From Microvirga flavescens (GTDB taxonomy: Bacteria; Pseudomonadota; Alphaproteobacteria; Rhizobiales; Beijerinckiaceae), in the NCBI RefSeq assembly GCF_003290125.1, contig NZ_QMKH01000003.1, positions 310,001 to 374,000 on the forward strand: a DNA stretch of 64,000 nt, given 5' to 3'. The notes under the pieces are model-generated. The model worked only from the letters and a program-made list of their open reading frames with translations. It ran no database searches and had not been told where the DNA came from. How positions within the stretch are numbered: the first letter of the stretch is position 1; each line of letters begins with the position of its first letter. Made by a program: the position numbers and the translations under genes. Positions 44,830 to 53,379 of this stretch are shown piece by piece.

Positions 44830-45366
44830 ATGCGAAAGCCGAGCCCCCGGCGAAAACCCTTCTCGAAACCGCTCGCCGATTTCATCGACGTGTGCCTCGG
44901 CCCGAGCCTTGCCGCGCAGGGCTTTGCCACGTCGGACGTGCTCGTGGCGTGGCCCGAGATCGTGGGTGAGCGCCTGGCGGAATTCACGCAGCCCCTGAAG
45001 ATCGAGTGGAAGCGGAAGGGGCCGAACGCCGATCCCGAGGCGCGCCCGGAGCCTGCGACCCTCATCGTGCGTGTGGAAAGCGCTTTCGCCCTCGAACTCC
45101 AGCACCTGAGCCCGATCGTCATCGAGCGCGTCAACGCCCATTACGGCTGGCGCTGCATCGGCAAGATCGTCCTGAAACAAGGGCCGGTGCGGCGGGTCAA
45201 ACCGCAGAAGCCCCCCATGCCCGTCGTCGGTGATGAGGATCGCCAACGCATCGGCAATGCCGTCGGTCCCATCGAGGAGGAGGGCCTGAAGGCCGCGCTG
45301 GAGCGCCTCGGCACCGCGGTCGTCGGAACGGCAAAGGCCGCCCGCCCACGAAAGCGTGAGGAGTGA
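44830..45366 (+). CDS. DUF721/DciA-like protein
   Basis: 178 residues, from ATG 44830. The DUF721 domain is in PLADFIDVCLGPSLAAQGFATSDVLVAWPEIVGERLAEFTQPLKI and LIVRVESAFALELQHLSPIV. DciA, a member of this family, helps load the replicative helicase in bacteria that lack DnaC. The C-terminal tail is basic and probably disordered. It precedes the DsbA-like gene by 65 bases. Confidence 0.85.
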   Translation: MRKPSPRRKPFSKPLADFIDVCLGPSLAAQGFATSDVLVAWPEIVGERLAEFTQPLKIEWKRKGPNADPEARPEPATLIVRVESAFALELQHLSPIVIERVNAHYGWRCIGKIVLKQGPVRRVKPQKPPMPVVGDEDRQRIGNAVGPIEEEGLKAALERLGTAVVGTAKAARPRKREE

Positions 45367-45430
45367 GGCGCTTGCCTCGGGCCTCGTCCCGTTCTACCGC
45401 ATGGATGACTTCTTACGGAGCCTTTTTCAG

Positions 45431-46069
45431 ATGATCACCCGGCGCCAAGCGCTTCACCTTCTCGGAACCGTGGCCGGCTCGGCCGCTCTCGTCTCCAGCC
45501 TTCCGGCCCTCGCGCAAAACGCGTCCGTGGCGGACCTTGCGGTTCAGGGCCCGCTCGGCGACGTGGTGCTCGGCCCGGAAAACGCGAAGGTGACCATCAT
45601 CGAGTACGCCTCGCTGACCTGCTCCCACTGCGCGAACTTCCACGCCACGACCTACCCCGAGTTGAAGAAGCGCTATATCGACACCGGCAAGGTGCGCTTC
45701 GTCTTGCGTGAATTCCCGCTCGATCCCTTGGCCACGGCCGGTTTCATGCTCGCCCGCTGCGACGGCGACGCGAAATATTACCCGGTCAGCGACATGCTGT
45801 TCGACCAGCAGAAAAACTGGGCTTTCACGGACAAGCCCCTCGACGCCCTGCGGCAATTGCTGCGGCAGGCAGGTTTTTCACAAGAGAAATTCGACGCTTG
45901 CTTGCGGGACCAAAAACTTTATGACGCGGTGAACGCGGTGAAGAACCGGGGTATCGAGACCTTCAAGGTCGACTCCACCCCGACCTTCTTCATCAATGGC
46001 CAGCGTCAAGCCGGAAGCATGTCGATCGATGAGCTTGAGAAGATCATCAAGCCGCTTTTGGGAGAGTAA
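45431..46069 (+). CDS. DsbA family thiol-disulfide oxidoreductase (exported)
   Basis: 212 residues from ATG 45431; an upstream ATG at 45401 is possible. The start ITRRQALHLLGTVAGSAALVSSLPALAQ looks like a twin-arginine-type signal. The thioredoxin fold follows, with active site CSHC in YASLTCSHCANFH near residue 65, and the cis-Pro in STPTFFINGQR. It probably introduces or repairs disulfides in the periplasm. It is 45 bases before smc. Confidence 0.9.
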   Translation: MITRRQALHLLGTVAGSAALVSSLPALAQNASVADLAVQGPLGDVVLGPENAKVTIIEYASLTCSHCANFHATTYPELKKRYIDTGKVRFVLREFPLDPLATAGFMLARCDGDAKYYPVSDMLFDQQKNWAFTDKPLDALRQLLRQAGFSQEKFDACLRDQKLYDAVNAVKNRGIETFKVDSTPTFFINGQRQAGSMSIDELEKIIKPLLGE

Positions 46070-46114
46070 CTCCCCGAGAACCGCCCTTTTGAGGCGGAAC
46101 GGTGAGGCGCGCCC

Positions 46115-49100
46115 ATGAAACTGACGCGCCTCCGCATCGCGGGTTTCAAGACCTTCGTCGAGCCGATGGAGTTCCTGATCGAGCCGGGTTTGACCGGCGT
46201 GGTCGGGCCGAACGGTTGCGGCAAATCGAACCTCGTCGAGGCGCTGCGCTGGGTCATGGGCGAGAATTCCCACAAGAATATGCGCGCCACCGGAATGGAT
46301 GATGTCATCTTTTCCGGTTCGGGCTCCCGCCCCGCGCGCAATTCGGCGGAAGTGACGCTCACCATCGACAATGCCGAGCGCACCGCGCCCGCCGCCTTCA
46401 ACGATACGGACATCCTGGAAATCTCGCGCAAGATCGAGCGCGAGGAAGGCTCGACCTACAAGATCAACGCCAAGGAAGTGCGCGCCCGAGACGTGCAGAT
46501 CCTGTTCGCGGACGCCGCCACCGGCGCGCGCTCGCCCGCCCTCGTGCGGCAGGGCCAGATCAGCGAGATCATTTCGGCAAAGCCCCAGGCCCGCCGCCGC
46601 ATTCTGGAAGACGCCGCCGGCATCGCGGGCCTCCATGCCCGCCGCCACGAGGCGGAACTGCGCCTCAAAGCGGCGGAAGACAACCTCGTGCGCGTGGAAG
46701 ACGTGCTGCGCGAGCTTGAATCGCAGATCGAAAACCTCAAGCGCCAGGGCCGGCAGGCCTCGCGCTATAAAAACCTCTCGGCGGAAATCCGTCGCCTCGA
46801 GGCGCTGCAATACGCCATCGCCTTCGCCGATGCGCGCGAGCAGGCGCAGCTTTCCGAGCAGCAGGCGGGCGACAACCTCAAGGCCGTCGCGGATGCGACC
46901 GAGGAACAGACCCGCACCGCCACCGCACAGGCCATCGCGGCCCACGCGATCCCGGCGCTGCGCGAGGCGGAAGCCGTCGCCGCAGCGGCCCTGCAGCGGC
47001 TGACTCTCGCTCGCAACGACCTCGACAACGAGGAGCGCCGGTCGAAGGACCGCGTGACCGAACTCGAGCGGCATATCGCCGACCTCAACCGCGACACCGC
47101 CCGCGAGGCTGCCCTGCACGGAGACGCGCAGGCGACCATCGAGCGCCTGAGGGCGGAGGAAGCGGAACTCACCCAATCGACCGACGGCGCGGGCGAGGCC
47201 CGGGCCGAGGCCGAGGAGCGCCTGCGCAACGTCGAGGAGGAACTGGCAGAGGCGGAAAATACGCTTGCCGCCCTCCAGTCCCAGGTGTCCGACCTCAACG
47301 CCCGCCGCGCCGCCCTCGAGCGTGCCGTGCGCGAGGAGATGGAGCGCGCAAGCCGCTTCGCCGCCGAAAGAGAGCGCCTCGAGCGCGACATTGAGGCCCT
47401 CATGGCCTCCACCGGCGATGAAGGGCCTTCCGCCGAATCCCTGCGCGAAGAAGTCGCTATCGCCGAGGAAATTGCTCAGGAAGCGGAAGAATCGGTCATC
47501 ACCGCGCGCGAGGCCCTTGCCTCCGCCCGCGAGACCGAGAACCGCCTGCGCCAGCCCTTGCAGGAGGCCGAGCGCAACGCGCAGCGTTTGGAAACCGAGG
47601 CGCTGACCCTCGCCAAGCTTTTCGCCACCGAATCGAGCGAGATGTGGCCCCCGGCCTTGGACCAGATCAGCGTCCAGAAGGGCTTCGAGGCGGCACTCGG
47701 CGCAGCACTCGGCGAGGATCTCGATGCCTCGACGAACCCCTCAGCACCGTCTCATTGGGCCAATACGGGCCTGGGCGAGAGCGATCCGGCCCTGCCCGCC
47801 GGCGTGCAATCCCTCGCCGATGTCGCCAAGGCTCCGGCAGCTCTCCAGCGCCGCCTGAAGCAGATCGGCGTGGCGGAGCGAATCGATGGCCTTCGCCTGC
47901 GCGGCGAGTTGAAGCCGGGCCAGCGCCTCGTCTCCCGCGAGGGTGACTTATGGCGGTGGGACGGGTTCACCACCGCCGCCGAAGCGCCCTCCGCCGCCGC
48001 CCGCCGTCTGGCGGAGAAGAATCGCTTGGGCGATCTTGAGCGCGAAGCCGCCGAGGCGCGCGAGGCCGCCGAGCATTTTCGCCTGCAGGCCGAGGACGCT
48101 CTGGCCACCGTCCGCACCGCCGCCTCCCACGAAATGCAGGCCATCGAGGCTGCCCGGCAGGCCCGGCAGGCGCTTGACGGTACGCGCCAGCGCCTCGCTA
48201 CCGCCGAGCGTCGGGAAGCCGAGCTCGGCCAGCGCCGTTCCGCCCTGCAGGAAGGCCTTACCCGCCTGACCGCCAGCGAGAGCGAGGCGCAGGAGCGCGT
48301 TCGCGACGCGCAAGAAGCCCTCGAAGACCTCGCCCCCGGCCCGGATCTTGAAAGCCGGCTTCTGGAAGAGCGCACCCGCGTCGCCGAGCAGCGCGCCGCC
48401 GCCTCGGAAGCCCGCGCCGCCCTTCAGGCCCTCGTCCATGAGGCGGACATGCACCGCCGTCGGCGCGAGGCCATCGCCTCCGACATCCGCTCCTGGGCCG
48501 AGCGCGCCGAGCGCGCTTCCCGCGCTTCCGTCGATCTCGGCGAGCGCCTGGAGCGCGCCCAGGGCGAATTCGAGGCGTTGCTCGAAGCCCCAGACACCTA
48601 TCTGACGCGCCGCCGCGCCCTGCTTTCGGAAATCGAAGCCGCGGAGGAAAAGCGTAAAGAGGCCTCCGACCGCCTCGCCGACGGCGAGGCCGCCCTGGCC
48701 GAAGCCGACCGCGCCGCCCGCGCAGCGCTGGAAACCATGTCCTCCGCCCGCGAGGCCCGCGCGGGTTCGCAGGCCCGCCACGAGGCGGCCGTCCAGCGTC
48801 TCGCCGAGGTGACCCGTGCCATCGCGGAAAACCTGGAGACGACGCCTGCAGGCCTGATCGAACTCGCCGGCTTGAAGGAAGGGGCGGACCTGCCCCACCA
48901 GAGCGAGATCGAAAGCCGTCTGCACTCCCTTAAGGGCGATCGCGAGCGCCTCGGCGCGGTGAATCTGCGCGCCGACGAGGAGCTGGTCGAGCTCGAAACG
49001 AAGCATTCGAGCCTTGCCGCCGAGCGGGACGATCTCGTCGAGGCGATCAAGCGCCTGCGCGGAGCCATCGGCAGCCTCAACCGGGAAGGCCGTGAGCGCC

Positions 49101-49576
49101 TTCTCGCCGCCTTCGACGTGGTGAACGCCCACTTCCAGCGCCTGTTCACCACCCTCTTCGGCGGTGGCACGGCGGAACTGACCCTGGTCGATTCGGACGA
49201 TCCGCTGGAAGCCGGTCTCGAAATCCTCGCACGCCCGCCGGGCAAGAAGCCGCAGAGCATGACCCTGCTCTCGGGTGGCGAGCAGGCCCTGACGGCAACC
49301 GCGCTGATCTTCGCGGTATTCCTCACCAACCCCTCGCCGATCTGCGTGCTGGACGAGGTGGACGCGCCGCTCGACGACGCCAACGTCGAACGCTACTGCG
49401 ACCTGTTGGAAGACATGGCGAAGCAGACAGAAACCCGCTTCGTCGTGATTACCCACAACCCGATCACGATGGCGCGGATGAGTCGCCTGTTCGGCGTCAC
49501 GATGGCAGAACGGGGCGTCTCGCAGCTCGTCTCCGTGGATCTTCAGGCCGCCGAGCGCATTCTTGAAGTGGCCTAA
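46115..49576 (+). CDS. smc: Chromosome segregation protein SMC
   Basis: 1153 residues. The ATPase head is split: the N-terminal Walker A GPNGCGKSNLVEALRWVMGE is at about 31-50, and the C-terminal part has the signature TLLSGGEQALTATALIFAVF, Walker B CVLDEVDAPLDD and the switch His VITHNP. Between them are two long coiled coils rich in Ala, Glu and Arg and a hinge domain at about 510-620. SMC dimers extrude DNA loops to compact and separate chromosomes. Confidence 0.97.
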   Translation: MKLTRLRIAGFKTFVEPMEFLIEPGLTGVVGPNGCGKSNLVEALRWVMGENSHKNMRATGMDDVIFSGSGSRPARNSAEVTLTIDNAERTAPAAFNDTDILEISRKIEREEGSTYKINAKEVRARDVQILFADAATGARSPALVRQGQISEIISAKPQARRRILEDAAGIAGLHARRHEAELRLKAAEDNLVRVEDVLRELESQIENLKRQGRQASRYKNLSAEIRRLEALQYAIAFADAREQAQLSEQQAGDNLKAVADATEEQTRTATAQAIAAHAIPALREAEAVAAAALQRLTLARNDLDNEERRSKDRVTELERHIADLNRDTAREAALHGDAQATIERLRAEEAELTQSTDGAGEARAEAEERLRNVEEELAEAENTLAALQSQVSDLNARRAALERAVREEMERASRFAAERERLERDIEALMASTGDEGPSAESLREEVAIAEEIAQEAEESVITAREALASARETENRLRQPLQEAERNAQRLETEALTLAKLFATESSEMWPPALDQISVQKGFEAALGAALGEDLDASTNPSAPSHWANTGLGESDPALPAGVQSLADVAKAPAALQRRLKQIGVAERIDGLRLRGELKPGQRLVSREGDLWRWDGFTTAAEAPSAAARRLAEKNRLGDLEREAAEAREAAEHFRLQAEDALATVRTAASHEMQAIEAARQARQALDGTRQRLATAERREAELGQRRSALQEGLTRLTASESEAQERVRDAQEALEDLAPGPDLESRLLEERTRVAEQRAAASEARAALQALVHEADMHRRRREAIASDIRSWAERAERASRASVDLGERLERAQGEFEALLEAPDTYLTRRRALLSEIEAAEEKRKEASDRLADGEAALAEADRAARAALETMSSAREARAGSQARHEAAVQRLAEVTRAIAENLETTPAGLIELAGLKEGADLPHQSEIESRLHSLKGDRERLGAVNLRADEELVELETKHSSLAAERDDLVEAIKRLRGAIGSLNREGRERLLAAFDVVNAHFQRLFTTLFGGGTAELTLVDSDDPLEAGLEILARPPGKKPQSMTLLSGGEQALTATALIFAVFLTNPSPICVLDEVDAPLDDANVERYCDLLEDMAKQTETRFVVITHNPITMARMSRLFGVTMAERGVSQLVSVDLQAAERILEVA

Positions 49577-49692
49577 GGCTTTCTGCCGCGCCACAGTTCA
49601 GCCTTAAAAAGGTGGGCGCTGAGGCGGTCAAGCCACGCTCAATTCACGTTTATTTATTAAATTTCAAAGACTTAACACTTGTCGAGCAGTCC

Positions 49693-49721
49693 TTGACAGG
49701 GGGGACCCTCCCCCATATGTT
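49693..49721 (+). promoter_or_regulatory. Sigma-70-like promoter of the F0 operon
   Basis: TTGACA (49693-49698), a 17-base spacer, and TATGTT (49716-49721). The site is 64 bases before the atpI start and is close to the consensus. The region upstream is AT-rich, as expected for a strong housekeeping promoter. Confidence 0.75.
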
Positions 49722-49785
49722 GCGCGCGGCTTTCGGAGCCGGGCTTGAAGACCTTTTCCCGCGCCGCTTTGAGGAGGAAAACGCC

Positions 49786-50181
49786 ATGGCGGATCCCACC
49801 AAGCGGAACGATGAAAACGGTCGCGAGTCGACCAGCTCCGGCGATGCCGATCTTTCAGCGAGACTGAAATCGCTCGATGCGCGGATCGAAAAAGCGTCCG
49901 CGCAGCACGGTGAAATTCAGGAATCGCGGACCCGTTCGTCCTCGGACGCGAGCGCTATGGGGCAGGCCTTCAGGCTTTCCGCTGAGTTCGTTTCCGGCGT
50001 CATCGCGGGCGGGATTATCGGCTACATCGTCGACCGGCTGTTTGCGACGTCCCCTTGGGGGTTGGTTGTCTGCATCATTCTCGGCTTCTGCGCGGGAATG
50101 CTCAATTTGCTCAGAGCGGCGGGCTTGGCGAAGCCGGCCCGATACGAGCAAAGGCAGAAAGCCCCGAAGGACGACAACTGA
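49786..50181 (+). CDS. atpI: ATP synthase subunit I / AtpI
   Basis: 131 residues. A charged N-terminal region is followed by two helices (GVIAGGIIGYIVDRLF and LVVCIILGFCAGMLNLL). This is the AtpI-like chaperone that helps assemble the c-ring. Start ATG 49786 follows GAGGAGG. It is the first gene of atpI-B-E-F'-F. Confidence 0.9.
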   Translation: MADPTKRNDENGRESTSSGDADLSARLKSLDARIEKASAQHGEIQESRTRSSSDASAMGQAFRLSAEFVSGVIAGGIIGYIVDRLFATSPWGLVVCIILGFCAGMLNLLRAAGLAKPARYEQRQKAPKDDN

Positions 50182-50216
50182 AGACGACGACAGAGAAACA
50201 CCGAGAGTGACGGATC

Positions 50217-50945
50217 ATGGCTAGCCCGATCGAGCAATTCCAGGTCAAGCCCATCATTCCCGCCATCGGCTTCACGAATTCCTCCCTTTTCATGCTCGGC
50301 ACTGCCGCCGTCATCGTCGTCGGCCTGCTCTTCGCCGCGCGTAAGCGGGCCCTGGTTCCGGGCCGCGCCCAGTCCGTCGCCGAAATGCTGCACGACTTCG
50401 TGGCCTCCACGCTGACGGACGCCACGGGACGCGAGGGAATGAAGTTCTTCCCGTTCGTGTTCTCCCTCTTCATGTTCGTGCTCACGGCGAACCTGCTCGG
50501 CATGATCCCGGGCTTCTTCACCATCACCAGCCAGATCGTCGTGACCTTCGCTCTCGCCATCCTCGTGATCGGCACGGTGATCGTCTACGGTTTCGTGGCG
50601 CACGGTTTCCATTTCCTCGGGCTCTTCGCGCCGTCGGGCGTGCCGGGCTGGCTTCTGCCCTTCATCACGGTGATCGAGATCATCTCGTTCCTGTCGCGCC
50701 CGATTTCGCTTTCCTTGCGTCTTTTCGCGAACATGCTCGCGGGTCACATCGCGCTGAAGGTCTTCGGCGGCTTCGTGGTCTCGCTCGGCACCGCCGGCAT
50801 CGGCATCGCGCTTCTCTCCCCTCTTCCGCTTGTCATGGCGGTTGGTCTTACGGCGCTCGAGTTCCTCGTCGCCGGTCTGCAGGCCTATGTCTTCACGGTC
50901 TTGACCTGCATCTACCTCAACGACGCCGTGCATCCGGGACACTAA
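50217..50945 (+). CDS. atpB: ATP synthase F0 subunit a
   Basis: 242 residues with about five or six membrane helices. The essential Arg is in [13 protein letters not shown] near residue 168. Other motifs are [18 protein letters not shown] and [24 protein letters not shown]. It forms the two half-channels for protons beside the c-ring. It follows atpI by 35 bases. Confidence 0.97.
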   Translation: MASPIEQFQVKPIIPAIGFTNSSLFMLGTAAVIVVGLLFAARKRALVPGRAQSVAEMLHDFVASTLTDATGREGMKFFPFVFSLFMFVLTANLLGMIPGFFTITSQIVVTFALAILVIGTVIVYGFVAHGFHFLGLFAPSGVPGWLLPFITVIEIISFLSRPISLSLRLFANMLAGHIALKVFGGFVVSLGTAGIGIALLSPLPLVMAVGLTALEFLVAGLQAYVFTVLTCIYLNDAVHPGH

Positions 50946-50998
50946 GGCCCGGCGTCGTCCCTTTCCCTCTCCCGATCATCACCCCCTAGGAGATCACG

Positions 50999-51223
50999 AT
51001 GGATCCTATCGCTTTCAAATACCTCGGCGCGGGCCTTGCCTGCTTCGGAATGGGCCTCGCCGCTCTCGGCGTCGGCAACATCTTCGGCAACTTCCTCTCG
51101 GGCGCCCTGCGCAACCCTTCGGCTGCTGACGGCCAGTTCGCTCGCGCGTTCATCGGCGCGGCGCTCGCGGAAGGCCTCGGCATCTTCTGCCTCGTCGTCG
51201 CTCTTCTTCTGCTGTTCACCTGA
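50999..51223 (+). CDS. atpE: ATP synthase F0 subunit c
   Basis: 74 residues. Two helices with the polar loop SGALRNPSA between them. The proton-carrying Glu is in [20 protein letters not shown] (about residue 59). It forms the rotating c-ring. The start has TAGGAG upstream. It is followed by hairpins at 51249-51306. Confidence 0.97.
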   Translation: MDPIAFKYLGAGLACFGMGLAALGVGNIFGNFLSGALRNPSAADGQFARAFIGAALAEGLGIFCLVVALLLLFT

Positions 51224-51248
51224 TCCTTTCGACTCGGTGATCGGGAGA

Positions 51249-51306
51249 GCAAGGCGCTCTCCGCGCCTTGCGTCTAATCGGTGACGGCGGTCTTTGCCGC
51301 CGTCAC
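51249..51306 (+). promoter_or_regulatory. Two hairpins between atpE and atpF'
   Basis: Hairpin one is GCAAGGCGC (51249-51257) with GCGCCTTGC (51263-51271). Hairpin two is GTGACGGCGG (51281-51290) with CCGCCGTCAC (51297-51306). Both are perfect. They may stabilise the atpE message or cause partial termination. Confidence 0.65.
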
Positions 51307-51348
51307 TTCCGCATTTCAGGATTATCCGTCACTCCAGGACCATTCCCG

Positions 51349-51894
51349 ATGGCACAGGCTCAGACCCACCAGGCTGGTACGGAAGCTCACGGCGGCGCGC
51401 ACGACGTCGGCTTTCCGCCCTTCGCGACGGAGACCTTCCCGGGCCAGCTCCTCTGGCTCACCATCACGTTCGTGATTCTCTACACCCTGCTTTCGAAGGT
51501 CGTGCTTCCGCGGCTGACGGGCATCATCGAGAACCGCCGTTCGCTCATCGCGAACGATCTCGACGAGGCCGCCGCGTTGAAGACCCAGGCCGAGGAAGCG
51601 GGCGCCGCTTATGAAAAGGCTCTCGCCGAGGCTCGTGGCCGCGCCCAGGCGCTTGCCCAGGAAACTCGCGCCAAGCTTTCCGCCGAGACCGACGCGAAGC
51701 GCAAGACGCTGGAAGCAGACCTCGCCAAGCGTCTGGCCGATGCCGAGACGGCTATCGCCGCCACCAAGGCGAAGGCCATGTCGAACGTGCGCGGCATCGC
51801 CGCTGACACGGCGTCCTCCATCGTCGAGAAGCTGACGGGCAAGGCCCCAGCGCCTGCCGCCATCGAGGCTGCCCTCGACAACGCGAAGGCTTAA
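51349..51894 (+). CDS. ATP synthase F0 subunit b'
   Basis: 181 residues from ATG 51349. One membrane helix near residues 35-50 (LLWLTITFVILYTLLSKVVLPRL) and a long Ala/Glu/Lys-rich coiled coil. Alphaproteobacteria pair b' with b in the peripheral stalk, and this is the first of the two. It lies 12 bases before atpF. Confidence 0.94.
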   Translation: MAQAQTHQAGTEAHGGAHDVGFPPFATETFPGQLLWLTITFVILYTLLSKVVLPRLTGIIENRRSLIANDLDEAAALKTQAEEAGAAYEKALAEARGRAQALAQETRAKLSAETDAKRKTLEADLAKRLADAETAIAATKAKAMSNVRGIAADTASSIVEKLTGKAPAPAAIEAALDNAKA

Positions 51895-51906
51895 AGGAGA
51901 CATCCC

Positions 51907-52392
51907 ATGCTGGCTAATCCTACCTTCTGGGTCGCCGTCGCCTTCTTCATCTTCTGGGGCATCCTGTTCTACTACGGTGTGCCGGGCAAACTTCTCGGCG
52001 GTCTCGACAGCCGCGGCAAGCGCATTGCCGACGAGCTGGCCGAGGCCAAGCGCCTGCGTGAAGACGCGCAGAAGCTGCTCAAGGAATTCGAAGCCAAGCG
52101 CGTCGCCGCCGAGCGAGAAGCCGCCGAGATCGTTTCCACCGCGAAGGAAGAGGCCGAGCGCCTCGCCCGCGAGACGGAAGAGAAGCTCGCCGATTTCGTG
52201 AAGCGCCGCACCGCATCCGCTGAGGCGAAGATCTCCCAAGCCGAGGCCCAGGCTTCGGCCGAGGTCCGCGCTGCCGCCGTGGACGCCGCCGTGAAGGCAT
52301 CCGAGACGGTCCTGCGCAGCGAACTGACCGGCGCTTCCGCCGCCTCCCTGGTGTCGGAAAGCCTCAAGGACGTCCGCGCCAAGCTTCAGTAA
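51907..52392 (+). CDS. atpF: ATP synthase F0 subunit b
   Basis: 161 residues. The N-terminal helix is FWVAVAFFIFWGILFYYG and the rest is a coiled coil rich in Ala, Glu and Lys. Start ATG 51907 follows AAAGGAG. It joins b' to hold the F1 head still. It ends the F0 operon. Confidence 0.94.
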   Translation: MLANPTFWVAVAFFIFWGILFYYGVPGKLLGGLDSRGKRIADELAEAKRLREDAQKLLKEFEAKRVAAEREAAEIVSTAKEEAERLARETEEKLADFVKRRTASAEAKISQAEAQASAEVRAAAVDAAVKASETVLRSELTGASAASLVSESLKDVRAKLQ

Positions 52393-52414
52393 GCTGAGCA
52401 AAAACCAATCGAAC

Positions 52415-52447
52415 AACGGCCGCCTTCGGGCGGCCGTTTTCGTTTTT
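52415..52447 (+). terminator. Intrinsic terminator of the F0 operon
   Basis: AACGGCCGCC (52415-52424), loop TTCG, then GGCGGCCGTT (52429-52438) and TTCGTTTTT. A TTCG loop with a GC stem is highly stable. Confidence 0.92.
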
Positions 52448-52556
52448 ACCCTTGCGCATACGCTCAACCTCATCCCGGCACGACAGCCGTGGCTTGCGGA
52501 GTCAGGCCAGCACGAGAGCGCTTCAAACGCCCTGAGCAATGAGCTAGTGATGGGGC

Positions 52557-53213
52557 ATGCTACTCATCTTCGACTGCGACGGGGTTCTCGTCGATTCGGA
52601 ACTCCTTGCGTGCGAAGTCGATGCCGATTTTCTCACCGCGCTCGGCTTTCCCTATACGCTCAACGACATCCTGCGTGATTTCGTCGGCAAGAGCATGAAG
52701 GACATGATCGCGCGCATCGAAGAGGAGCACGGGCGCGCCCTGCCCGCCGATTTCGGCGCGCAGATCAATGAGGCCCTGTTCCAGCGCTTCGAAACGGATC
52801 TGCAAGCGATACCAAGCATCCGTGAGGCGATTCTCGCCCTGCCCCATCCGCGCTGTGTCGCATCCTCTTCAACGCCTGAACGGATCGCTCTCTCGCTCAA
52901 GGTCACAGGCCTCGAGGATCTTTTCGGCGATGTTTTCAGCGCAACGCAAGTGCAACGCGGCAAACCCGCGCCGGATCTCTTTCTGTTGGCCGCCGAGCGG
53001 ATGAATGCGCATCCGCGCGATTGCATCGTGGTCGAAGATTCGCCTGCGGGTGTGACGGGAGCCGTTGCCGCAGGAATGCGCGTCATCGGCTTCATCGGCG
53101 GTGGCCATTGCGGAGAGGGACACGCGGAGCGTCTTCTCGGCGCGGGCGCCCATGACGTCATCGGGCACATGCGCGATTTGACGGATGCGGTGGGCAGACC
53201 CTCGCGGACGTAA
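52557..53213 (+). CDS. HAD superfamily phosphatase (phosphoglycolate-phosphatase/beta-PGM-like)
   Basis: 218 residues. Motif I is FDCDGVLVDSE at the N-terminus, motif II CVASSSTPERI, motif III GKPAPDLFLLAAERM and motif IV CIVVEDSPAGVTGA. A helical cap domain lies between. It dephosphorylates a small sugar phosphate or similar; the exact substrate cannot be told. Confidence 0.88.
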   Translation: MLLIFDCDGVLVDSELLACEVDADFLTALGFPYTLNDILRDFVGKSMKDMIARIEEEHGRALPADFGAQINEALFQRFETDLQAIPSIREAILALPHPRCVASSSTPERIALSLKVTGLEDLFGDVFSATQVQRGKPAPDLFLLAAERMNAHPRDCIVVEDSPAGVTGAVAAGMRVIGFIGGGHCGEGHAERLLGAGAHDVIGHMRDLTDAVGRPSRT

Positions 53214-53277
53214 GAAATCACGGGCGCTCGGCGGAACCCAAAATGACGCCGCGTGATGTGCTCGTTTCGTCTTGCGG

Positions 53278-53303
53278 TCCCGGATCGCCTTCGGCGTCCG
53301 GGA
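53278..53303. repeat. Dispersed hairpin repeat TCCCGGA/TCCGGGA
   Basis: TCCCGGA (53278-53284) and TCCGGGA (53297-53303), nearly the same as 969-997. It lies between convergent genes. Confidence 0.55.
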
Positions 53304-53335
53304 TCACGAAGCGGATGGATGGTGCTCCAAAATGA

Positions 53336-53362
53336 AAATGGCCGGGTCATGCCCGGCCATTT
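53336..53362. terminator. Bidirectional terminator between HAD and gcvPB
   Basis: AAATGGCCGGG (53336-53346) and CCCGGCCATTT (53352-53362), with loop TCATG. On the minus strand TTTTCATTTT follows, so it should end the gcv operon. Confidence 0.85.
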
Positions 53363-53379
53363 CGCATTTTACTTGCCTC

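Noticed and set aside
47948-49594. 548-codon open frame opposite smc
   Set aside because: Glycine-rich shadow of the SMC coiled coil; no start context or domain.
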